Below are positions 1 to 6,056 of a stretch of 12,673 nucleotides of DNA, piece by piece. Source of the stretch: Mesoaciditogaceae bacterium (lineage in GTDB: Bacteria; Thermotogota; Thermotogae; Mesoaciditogales; Mesoaciditogaceae); the NCBI GenBank assembly GCA_015486145.1, contig WFSH01000248.1:1-12673 (forward strand), in the 5' to 3' direction. The position numbers and the translations under genes are program-made. The notes below the pieces were generated by a model that saw only the letters and a list, made by a program, of their open reading frames with translations, was not told the DNA's origin and did no database searches. Position 1 is the first letter of the stretch. Every line of letters begins with the position of its first letter.

Positions 1-1361
1 AAGGTGGAGCGGCTGGTGGAGGATACGCACAGGTGCTTCCTATGGAAGAGATCAACTTGCATTTCACAGGCGATATGCATGCTATAAGTGCCGCTCACAA
101 TTTACTTTCAGCGATGATAGATGCACATGTTCACCATGGAAACGACCTCAACATAGATGTTAGAAGAATAACATGGCCGAGGGCCATTGATATGAACGAT
201 CGTGCTTTGAGGCAAATAGTGGTCTCTTTGGGAGGACGTTCTAACGGTTTTCCGAGGGAAACGAATTTTGTTATCACTGCAGCTTCGGAGATAATGGCGA
301 TCTTGTGCCTTGCCAGTGATCTGTCAGATCTGAAAGAAAGACTTTCGAAGATCATCGTTGGACAAACGATTAAGGGAGGTAAGTACGTAACGGCCGGCGA
401 TTTGAAAGCGCAGGGGGCCATGACCGCCTTGTTGAAAGATGCGATGAATCCAAATCTCGTCCAGACAATTGAACACACGCCCGCTTTCGTTCACGGTGGT
501 CCATTTGCAAATATTGCCCATGGAACTAACAGCATCGTGGCGACAAAACTCGCGTTGAAGTTGGCAGATTATGTGATCACAGAGACGGGTTTTGCAGCTG
601 ACCTGGGTGCGGAAAAATTCTTCGATGTTGTTTCAAAGTACGCGAATCTTGAACCAGACACCGTAGTACTCGTTGCAACCATTAGAGCCTTAAAGATGCA
701 CGGAGGAATGAACAAAAAAGAACTCAACGTTGAAAACATCGAAGCGCTCAAAGAAGGTATCAAAAACTTGAGAGTACACGTTGAGAATGTCAAAAAATTT
801 GGATTGCCAGTTGTTGTGGCGTTAAACCGTTTTTCAACTGACACCAACGCAGAGTTAGATCTCGTCCGTGAAGAAGCCAAGAAAATGGGCGTGCGCATTG
901 CGTTAAATGAGGCCTGGAGCAAGGGAGGAGCTGGAGCTGAAGAACTGGCACACGAAGTCGTCAAATCGGTGGAAGAAGATCGAAAAGATTTCCACAGCGT
1001 GTACGACTGGGAAATGCCCATAAAAGAAAAAATAGAAACTCTTGCACGCGAAATATACAGAGCCGGAAACGTTGTGTACACTTCAAAAGCGCTATCAGAT
1101 ATAAGAAAGATAGAGAAGGAAGGATATGGCAAATTGCCCATTATAATGGCCAAAACTCAGGCATCCATCAGTGATGATCCAAAAGCTGTGGGCGCACCAT
1201 CTGGATATACCTTTACGGTACGCGAAGTTCTCCTTTCGAGTGGAGCAGGCTTTATTGTCCCGATAGCCGGACAGATCATGACCATGCCCGGTTTACCCAA
1301 GATTCCAGCCGCTCAGTTGATAGATGTGGATGATGACGGAAGAATTTCTGGATTGTTCTGA
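1..1361 (+). CDS. fhs: Formate-tetrahydrofolate ligase (10-formyl-THF synthetase), 5' end cut off
   Basis: This cytosolic enzyme joins formate to tetrahydrofolate using ATP, giving 10-formyl-THF for purine synthesis, initiator Met-tRNA formylation and other C1 reactions. The frame is already open at base 3, where it reads GGAAGGGYAQVLPM, a hallmark segment of the family that continues into INLHFTGD. About 450 residues are visible, so against a usual length near 555 roughly the first 100 are missing, including the ATP P-loop. Conserved blocks follow in order: AILCLASDLSDLKERL, NPNLVQTIEHTPAFVHGG with FANIAHGTNS, ATIRALKMHGG, NRFSTDT and NEAWSKGGAG. The Phe and Trp of the last two match residues known to sandwich the folate ring in the Moorella enzyme. 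The C-terminus has TVREV, SGAGF, IMTMPGLPK and ends GRISGLF, as expected. folD follows 16 nt downstream, a natural C1-pathway partner. Identification is secure; the gene is only partial because of the window edge. Confidence 0.97.
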   Translation, partial: GGAAGGGYAQVLPMEEINLHFTGDMHAISAAHNLLSAMIDAHVHHGNDLNIDVRRITWPRAIDMNDRALRQIVVSLGGRSNGFPRETNFVITAASEIMAILCLASDLSDLKERLSKIIVGQTIKGGKYVTAGDLKAQGAMTALLKDAMNPNLVQTIEHTPAFVHGGPFANIAHGTNSIVATKLALKLADYVITETGFAADLGAEKFFDVVSKYANLEPDTVVLVATIRALKMHGGMNKKELNVENIEALKEGIKNLRVHVENVKKFGLPVVVALNRFSTDTNAELDLVREEAKKMGVRIALNEAWSKGGAGAEELAHEVVKSVEEDRKDFHSVYDWEMPIKEKIETLAREIYRAGNVVYTSKALSDIRKIEKEGYGKLPIIMAKTQASISDDPKAVGAPSGYTFTVREVLLSSGAGFIVPIAGQIMTMPGLPKIPAAQLIDVDDDGRISGLF

Positions 1362-1377
1362 AACACGGTGATCGCAA

Positions 1378-2196
1378 ATGATACTCGACGGAATTGGCCT
1401 TGCCAACAAGATAAAAAACGAGGTTCGTGAAGAGGTCAAAACACTTAAGTCGAAAGGCATTACGCCGGCATTGAGATGTCTTGTTTCTTCCAACGATAAA
1501 TCCACAAGAGTTTACTTGAACTCGATAAAACGTAATTGTGACAAACTCGGCATAGACTACGCTGAAGTCGAAACCAACTCAAAAAACATCATGGAAGATC
1601 TAAAATCACTCAATGAAGATGATAAAGTCCACGGTGTCATGCTCATGCATCCAGTTCCCACAGGAGTCGATGAAATTTCATTGTTGGATATGCTGAACCC
1701 CCAAAAAGATGTGGAGGGCCGAACTCCCAAAAATCTTGGAAAGATTTTACTCGATATTCCTTTGCTTGTGCCTTGCACGGCACAGGCAGTGGTTGAGCTT
1801 TTAGAATATTACAACATTCCTTTGAAAGGTGCAGATGTTACGATCGTTGGAAGAAGTACCACCGTTGGGAAACCCCTTTCATTACTTCTAATGTCTCGAA
1901 ACGCAACGATCACCGTGTGTCACTCGAAAACGCGCAATCTCATCGAAAAAACGAGACATGCAGATGTGGTAGTGGTGGCGATCGGAAAGGCAAAGATGAT
2001 CGATGAAAATTGGATCAAAGAGGGATCGGTTGTGGTGGATGTTGGTATAAACGTTGTCAACGGAAAAATCGTGGGTGACGTTGATTTCGATTCGGTTTCA
2101 AAAAAAGCTTCCGTTTCAAAGGTCCCCGGTGGAGTTGGAACCGTGACAAACGCCATACTTATGAGAAATGTTGTGAGGTCTGCAAAGGGTATGTGA
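1378..2196 (+). CDS. folD: FolD-family methylene-THF dehydrogenase / methenyl-THF cyclohydrolase with atypical active site
   Basis: FolD proteins oxidise 5,10-methylene-THF with NAD(P)+ and usually also hydrolyse methenyl-THF to 10-formyl-THF. The 272-residue length is close to normal. The ATG at 1378 follows GGTGAT (1367-1372), which matches the 3' half of a Shine-Dalgarno site at 5 nt spacing. The C-terminal NAD(P)-binding domain is standard: PCTAQAVVELL (132-142), VGRSTTVGKPLSLLL (157-171), VTVCHSKT (near 178-185), DVGIN (221-225) and PGGVGTVT (250-257). The N-terminal catalytic domain is not. In the Y-x3-K motif Tyr46 is kept, but the catalytic-Lys position is Ile50 (YLNSIKR). The Gln of the usual VQLPLP motif is Met90 (GVMLMHPVP), and the second Asp of KDVDG is Glu113 (KDVEG). 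The family assignment is secure. Cyclohydrolase activity is doubtful, and I infer a dehydrogenase-only or altered enzyme. It lies between fhs and xseA, with 12 nt to xseA. Confidence 0.93.
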   Translation: MILDGIGLANKIKNEVREEVKTLKSKGITPALRCLVSSNDKSTRVYLNSIKRNCDKLGIDYAEVETNSKNIMEDLKSLNEDDKVHGVMLMHPVPTGVDEISLLDMLNPQKDVEGRTPKNLGKILLDIPLLVPCTAQAVVELLEYYNIPLKGADVTIVGRSTTVGKPLSLLLMSRNATITVCHSKTRNLIEKTRHADVVVVAIGKAKMIDENWIKEGSVVVDVGINVVNGKIVGDVDFDSVSKKASVSKVPGGVGTVTNAILMRNVVRSAKGM

Positions 2197-2208
2197 AGGG
2201 AAATTAAA

Positions 2209-3552
2209 ATGCTTGTTGAACCTAAAGAAATGGGGGTTGCGGAAATAACCGCCCGTATCGTTGAAGCCTTAAAAAGGGATACCTCACTGAGCAACGTGAT
2301 CGTTCGTGGAGAACTTTCAAATTTTAAATATTCCGGCCCTCATGCTTATTTTTCCATATCTGAAAAGAACTGTCTCTTGAACTGTGTGATGTTCAACGCA
2401 CTTTACAAACTTGGTCACCGAAAAATAGAGGATGGAACGTTAATAAAAGTCTATGGCTCTATTCGCGTTTATACAAAAAGGGGAACTTATCAGCTTTACG
2501 CCGAATCGATAAAAGAGGGAACTGATTACGGTGTACTTTATCGAAAGCTTGAAGAACTGAAACGAAAATTAAGAGCGGAAGGAATATTCAACAAACCCAA
2601 AAAACCAATTCCCCAGTTTCCAAAACGTATAGCCGTTGTCTCGTCAAGAACATCGGCCGCGTTTCGTGATGTTATCAACACGGTTAAAAAGCGCTATCCT
2701 TTGGCTGAAATACTCCTTTTCCACACGGGAGTTCAAGGTAAAGAGGCTGTAAGGGAAACTGTGCAAGCCTTGGAGTGTGCCGACTCATCAAATGCGGATG
2801 TGGTCTTGTTGGTCAGAGGTGGAGGAAGCGTAGAGGATCTGTGGAATTTCAACGAAGAGCAAATAGTTAGAAAATTATATGAGATGAAAAAACCGGTGAT
2901 TACAGGAGTGGGTCACGAAACGGATACAACTTTGGTCGATTACGTGGCGGATCTCAGAGCTCCTACACCAACTGGAGCTGCAGAAATGGCCACTCCGGAA
3001 TTATTGGAAATTTCAGGGATTGTTCAAAAGAATTTTAAAAGACTCCTGAGTGAAATCGGTACTTTAATTTCCGACAGCAACGAACGTGTATCTACCCTTC
3101 ACGCAAAGCTTGGATCTTTTTCCCCCAAAAGGTTATTAGCGTTAAAAATGCAAAAAGTGCAAACGGCTCTGAATGACATTTACAGATTTATGGCCACCAA
3201 GATCGAGCGTAGTGTTCACAACGTGAGACGTGCTTCAGATGCCTTAAAATATGCAAAGCCCGTTCGAACGACCGAGGTTTTTCCCGATAAAGTGGAAAGC
3301 CTTTGGAAGATGACAAAGCATTTATTTCTCACAAAAATGGATAAAAGAGCATCAGAAGTGATGAGAATAAAAGGTGAACTCAAGTTACACGATCCAAATG
3401 AGCCTCTGAAAAGAGGGTATTCAATGGTTTTTAAAGGAAATTCCGTCGTTAGAACTGTAACGCAGGTGAAAATGAACGATCTCTTGAGGGTGATCTTTAA
3501 AGATGGAAACGTTTCTTCCAGAGTAGAGGAGGTAAAAAGTGGAAGAGAATAA
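2209..3552 (+). CDS. xseA: Exodeoxyribonuclease VII large subunit
   Basis: This is the catalytic subunit of exonuclease VII, a metal-independent nuclease that degrades single-stranded DNA from both ends into oligonucleotides and works with several XseB copies. The 447 residues match the family (about 400-460). An N-terminal OB-fold (about 1-105) carries GELSNFKYSGPHAYFSI. The nuclease domain (about 110-265) has LKRKLRAEGIFNKPKK, IAVVSSRTSAAFRDV, YPLAEILLF with GVQG, LVRGGGSVEDLW, FNEEQ, GVGHETD, and RAPTPTGAAEMATP. Asp154, Arg203, His236 and Asp239 line up with the residues reported as essential in E. coli XseA. A long, probably helical coiled-coil stretch (about 265-400) and the usual closing segment with LKRGYSMV follow. 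The normal VTSP(T)GAA signature reads VSSRTSAA, a small deviation. The ATG at 2209 lies 8 nt after GAAGGG, and folD ends 12 nt upstream. The 3' end overlaps xseB by 14 nt, which suggests coupled synthesis of the two subunits. Confidence 0.97.
   Translation: MLVEPKEMGVAEITARIVEALKRDTSLSNVIVRGELSNFKYSGPHAYFSISEKNCLLNCVMFNALYKLGHRKIEDGTLIKVYGSIRVYTKRGTYQLYAESIKEGTDYGVLYRKLEELKRKLRAEGIFNKPKKPIPQFPKRIAVVSSRTSAAFRDVINTVKKRYPLAEILLFHTGVQGKEAVRETVQALECADSSNADVVLLVRGGGSVEDLWNFNEEQIVRKLYEMKKPVITGVGHETDTTLVDYVADLRAPTPTGAAEMATPELLEISGIVQKNFKRLLSEIGTLISDSNERVSTLHAKLGSFSPKRLLALKMQKVQTALNDIYRFMATKIERSVHNVRRASDALKYAKPVRTTEVFPDKVESLWKMTKHLFLTKMDKRASEVMRIKGELKLHDPNEPLKRGYSMVFKGNSVVRTVTQVKMNDLLRVIFKDGNVSSRVEEVKSGRE
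3525..3532 (+). promoter_or_regulatory. Ribosome binding site of xseB (inside xseA)
   Basis: AGAGGAGG lies within the last codons of xseA and 6 nt before a GTG. This strong Shine-Dalgarno match fixes the GTG at 3539 as the xseB start, because no ATG lies nearby in the xseB frame. Confidence 0.8.
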
Positions 3553-3811
3553 AGAAGAAAACAAAATAGATACTCTCTCTTTTGAGGAGGCTTACAAAGC
3601 GTTGGAAGAAATACTGACAGCCATGGAGAAAGAAGATCTTCCTTTAGATGAGTCCTTGAAGCTTTTCAAACGAGGTGTTTTACTCTACAGAAGGTGCAAA
3701 AAGTTGATCGATTCTGCTTCTCTAACAGTTAAAGAGGTGTTGGGAGATCTCGAAAAGGAGATGGAGATTGATGAGAATTCCTCCAACATGGGACACGGAA
3801 CCACTTTTTAA
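3539..3811 (+). CDS. xseB: Exodeoxyribonuclease VII small subunit
   Basis: XseB is the small helical subunit that binds the XseA coiled coil to form active exonuclease VII in the cytoplasm. The 90-residue protein starts at a GTG, 6 nt after AGAGGAGG. The family core lies at about residues 13-70: SFEEAYKALEEILTAMEKEDLPLDESLKLFKRG, then LLYRRCKKLI and VKEVLGDL, which form two helices with the usual LPLDESL turn. After residue 75 a polar tail (IDENSSNMGHGTTF) goes beyond the usual domain end. It is encoded in DNA that also encodes the start of dxs in another frame. The gene overlaps xseA by 14 nt and dxs by 41 nt, so the three are very probably translated from one message. Being downstream of xseA strongly supports the call for such a short protein. 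Confidence 0.93.
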   Translation: MEENKEENKIDTLSFEEAYKALEEILTAMEKEDLPLDESLKLFKRGVLLYRRCKKLIDSASLTVKEVLGDLEKEMEIDENSSNMGHGTTF

Positions 3812-5654
3812 AAAACTCAAGAACATGAGTTTTCCTGAGATGGAGGACATGGCGAGGGAAATCCGTGATTACATCGTTAAAATCGTGAGTTCAGGCAATG
3901 GACATCTTGCTCCCAATCTCGGAACTGTGGAACTCACACTCAGTTTGTACAAGGTTTTCCCTCCGGATGAAAATACCATAATTTGGGATACAGGGCATCA
4001 GGCATACACACACAAAATACTAACCGGCCGAGCCAAATCGATGAACAAAATGAGAAAATTTGGTGGCATAAGTGGATATCCGAGTATCCATGAATCAAAA
4101 TACGATAAATTTGGAGTTGGTCATGCAGCCACATCAATAGCGGCGGCTTTGGGAATAGAAAAGGCACGTGCAATGAAGAAATTAAATGGTGAGACGATAG
4201 CGATCATAGGAGACGGTGCAATGACCTCTGGGATCGCTTTTGAAGCTATGAACCAGGTAAAAACCGTTTTGTCAAAGATTAAAATAATCCTTAACGACAA
4301 CGGTATGAGTATATCCCCAAGTGTGGGCCAATTATCCAACACCATCCTCAACAAAGTCAGAACTGCCAAGGCTTACAGGATTTTGGACGCCAAATTTCAC
4401 GATTTTCTTCGTAAAAACGACCTGGAATGGGTATCGGAAAAGGTGAAGTCATCGCTCAAAAAACTATTCTTACTCGATAACTTTTTCGAAGATTTCGGTC
4501 TCAAATACATAGGCCCTATAGATGGTCATGATATTAAAACTCTTGTGAGGGCATTTGAAAGTTTGAAAAACATAGAGGGACCTGTTGTGGTACATGTTTT
4601 GACAAAAAAGGGAAAGGGACTCCCTTACGCCGAAGAGAACCCAACCAAATTTCACAGCGTTTCCATGATAGACCCTCAAAGCGGTATATCAATAGAGATA
4701 AAAAAAGGAGTTTATTCCTACAGTGAAATCTTTGGCAAAGTGCTTTCCATAATAGCGAATGAAGATCACAGAATAATAGGAATCACCGCAGCAATGGAAG
4801 ATGGAACGGGACTTAAATATTTTCACGCCAACCATCCCAAGAGATTTTTCGACCTTGGAATCACTGAAGAACTCTGTACCACATTTGCCGCCGGAATAGC
4901 AACACAAGGTCTTAAGCCAGTTGTAGCAATTTATTCCACTTTCCTTCAAAGGGCTTTTGATCAGGTTATTCACGACGTGGCACTTCAAAATTTGGATGTG
5001 GTTTTTGCCATCGATCGTGCAGGATTGGTTGGTGAAGATGGTCCCACTCATCATGGTGTTTTTGACATCGCATACATGAATCTCATTCCCAACGTGAGGA
5101 TCCTTGCCCCTTCATCGTTGGGTGAACTTTCCGCCATGTTAAAATCCGTGATTGGTAGGATTAAAGGACCTGTGGCGATAAGATATCCTAAAGACAGTGA
5201 ATTTGTGGATATAATGGACGTGCTTTCAACGCCACCACTTAAAAATCCGTTTAGTTGGGAGAAAATTCTTGAAGGAAAAGATGGTACAATACTTGCAGTG
5301 GGATCTATGGTAAAAGTTGCCGTCGAAGCCTCTAAAAAACTTGAGTCTATGGGTATCCAAGTGGGAGTTTACAATTGTAGAAGTGTAAAACCTTTGGACA
5401 TGAAAGCTTTAAGCGTCATCTCAAATTCTCCCAAAGTATGGACACTTGAAGAAGGAACCATGATGGGGGGCTTCGGTTCTTCGGTGTTACTCAAAGCCCC
5501 CGCTTTGAGAGACAAAACGGAAATTATAGGAATAGAAGATAATTTCATAGAACAAGGTACGAGAGAAGAACTGTTGGAATTTGCGGGACTTTCGTCTAAA
5601 AAGGTGATTGATAGGATAGTCGCAAATCTAAAGGCAGAAGTACAGGAGGGATAA
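3771..5654 (+). CDS. dxs: 1-deoxy-D-xylulose-5-phosphate synthase
   Basis: Dxs condenses pyruvate and glyceraldehyde 3-phosphate, with thiamine diphosphate and Mg2+, to DXP. This is the first step of the MEP isoprenoid pathway, and DXP also feeds thiamine and often pyridoxal synthesis. The chosen ATG gives 627 residues, typical of the family. Visible motifs are GHLAPNLG (His45), DTGHQAYTHKILTGR (His76 region), IGDGAMTSG with ILNDNGMSISPSVG (the TPP/Mg motif, about 146-185), GPIDGHD, FDLGITEE with the catalytic Glu at about 366, YSTFLQRAFDQVIHDV, IDRAGLVGEDGPTHHG and IRYPKD. Start choice: TTG at 3768 and ATG at 3771 are adjacent, and AAAGGAG (3754-3760) suits both. ATG 3825 would avoid the overlap and comes just before the family core, but has no ribosome binding site. 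The gene begins within xseB (41 nt overlap, other frame), and the Asp23-family gene begins 2 nt after its stop. Resemblance to Thermotoga Dxs is from memory. Confidence 0.96.
   Translation: MRIPPTWDTEPLFKKLKNMSFPEMEDMAREIRDYIVKIVSSGNGHLAPNLGTVELTLSLYKVFPPDENTIIWDTGHQAYTHKILTGRAKSMNKMRKFGGISGYPSIHESKYDKFGVGHAATSIAAALGIEKARAMKKLNGETIAIIGDGAMTSGIAFEAMNQVKTVLSKIKIILNDNGMSISPSVGQLSNTILNKVRTAKAYRILDAKFHDFLRKNDLEWVSEKVKSSLKKLFLLDNFFEDFGLKYIGPIDGHDIKTLVRAFESLKNIEGPVVVHVLTKKGKGLPYAEENPTKFHSVSMIDPQSGISIEIKKGVYSYSEIFGKVLSIIANEDHRIIGITAAMEDGTGLKYFHANHPKRFFDLGITEELCTTFAAGIATQGLKPVVAIYSTFLQRAFDQVIHDVALQNLDVVFAIDRAGLVGEDGPTHHGVFDIAYMNLIPNVRILAPSSLGELSAMLKSVIGRIKGPVAIRYPKDSEFVDIMDVLSTPPLKNPFSWEKILEGKDGTILAVGSMVKVAVEASKKLESMGIQVGVYNCRSVKPLDMKALSVISNSPKVWTLEEGTMMGGFGSSVLLKAPALRDKTEIIGIEDNFIEQGTREELLEFAGLSSKKVIDRIVANLKAEVQEG
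5644..5650 (+). promoter_or_regulatory. Ribosome binding site of the Asp23-family gene
   Basis: AGGAGGG lies in the last dxs codons, 6 nt before TTG 5657. It supports TTG as the true start and suggests that a ribosome ending dxs can reinitiate directly, since the stop-to-start gap is 2 nt. Confidence 0.75.
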
Positions 5655-5656
5655 GC

Positions 5657-5995
5657 TTGAAATTTTCTACTGAATACGGAGAAATAGAGGTTTCGTCACA
5701 GGCGTTAAAAGGATTGATCAGAGAAGCAATGGTGAACAGTTATGGAGTCGTGGATCTTTCCAATCCGTCAATGTTGTCAAGCGTTGTTTCAATTTTCAGC
5801 AACGTAGACAAGGGAATTAAAATGGTGGACGATGGGGTGGACATAAAGGTGGACATATACGTGGTGGTGGAATATGGTACAAACATCCCACAAGTGGCAA
5901 AAAACCTTCAAGACAGCGTGATATACAACCTCACCACCTATGCGGGTAGAAAGCCATTGGAAGTCAACGTACATGTTGTAGATGTGAGTTTCTGA
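5657..5995 (+). CDS. Asp23/Gls24 family (DUF322) protein, YloU-like
   Basis: This short protein (112 residues) belongs to the Asp23/Gls24 family, whose members in Firmicutes are linked to envelope stress and sit near the membrane. The exact biochemical role is not known. Family features are a short beta start (YGEIEVSSQALKGLI), a central glycine/valine strand (NSYGVVDLS), a variable loop, and the best-kept core: DIKVDIYVVVEYGTNIPQVAKNLQDSV (about 65-91), then EVNVHVVDV at the end. There is no signal peptide or membrane helix, so it is probably cytoplasmic or membrane-associated through partners. The start is TTG, supported by AGGAGGG 6 nt upstream. The next gene is a FakA-type kinase, the same order as yloU-yloV in Bacillus subtilis, which supports the call and hints at a shared role in membrane lipid homeostasis (inference). 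Confidence 0.88.
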   Translation: MKFSTEYGEIEVSSQALKGLIREAMVNSYGVVDLSNPSMLSSVVSIFSNVDKGIKMVDDGVDIKVDIYVVVEYGTNIPQVAKNLQDSVIYNLTTYAGRKPLEVNVHVVDVSF

Positions 5996-6014
5996 AACAA
6001 CGCGGTTGCTTAAA

Positions 6015-6023
6015 AAGGAGGTG
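6015..6023 (+). promoter_or_regulatory. Strong Shine-Dalgarno sequence in the fakA leader, far from the likely start
   Basis: AAGGAGGTG is a nine-base match to the consensus complement of the 16S rRNA 3' end, the longest I saw in the window. The expected start region 5-9 nt downstream has no ATG, GTG or TTG. GTG 6021 overlaps the site itself, and the best start by homology (ATG 6057) begins 33 nt after it. See the hairpin at 6027-6054. Confidence 0.7.
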
Positions 6024-6026
6024 TTT

Positions 6027-6054
6027 CTCGTCGCGTTTTCAAACGCAGATCGAG
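6027..6054 (+). promoter_or_regulatory. Potential mRNA hairpin between the fakA Shine-Dalgarno and its ATG
   Basis: The RNA could pair CUCG (6027-6030) with CGAG (6051-6054), UC (6031-6032) with GA (6048-6049), and GCGUU (6033-6037) with AACGC (6042-6046). This leaves a UUCA loop and single-base bulges at A6047 and U6050, for 11 pairs in all. The hairpin begins 3 nt after the Shine-Dalgarno and ends 2 nt before ATG 6057, so folding would leave an effective spacing of about 5 nt. Similar structured spacers are known at phage T4 genes 38 and 25. The pairing is seen in the sequence; its use in vivo is inference. Confidence 0.45.
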
Positions 6055-6056
6055 CT

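Noticed and set aside
569..1153. Long antisense reading frame (194 codons) opposite fhs
   Set aside because: It lies wholly within the secure fhs gene, its translation is rich in Ser, Thr and Phe without recognisable motifs, and no ribosome binding site is evident. It is a codon-bias shadow.
2632..2670. VSSRTSAA in place of the VTSPTGAA motif of XseA, considered as a sign of inactivity
   Set aside because: The nearby catalytic Asp154 and the downstream Arg203, His236 and Asp239 are all present, so the enzyme is probably active.
4598..4603. TTGACA inside dxs as a possible internal promoter
   Set aside because: No -10-like sequence lies at 16-18 nt, and the bases encode the conserved LTKKGKG segment.
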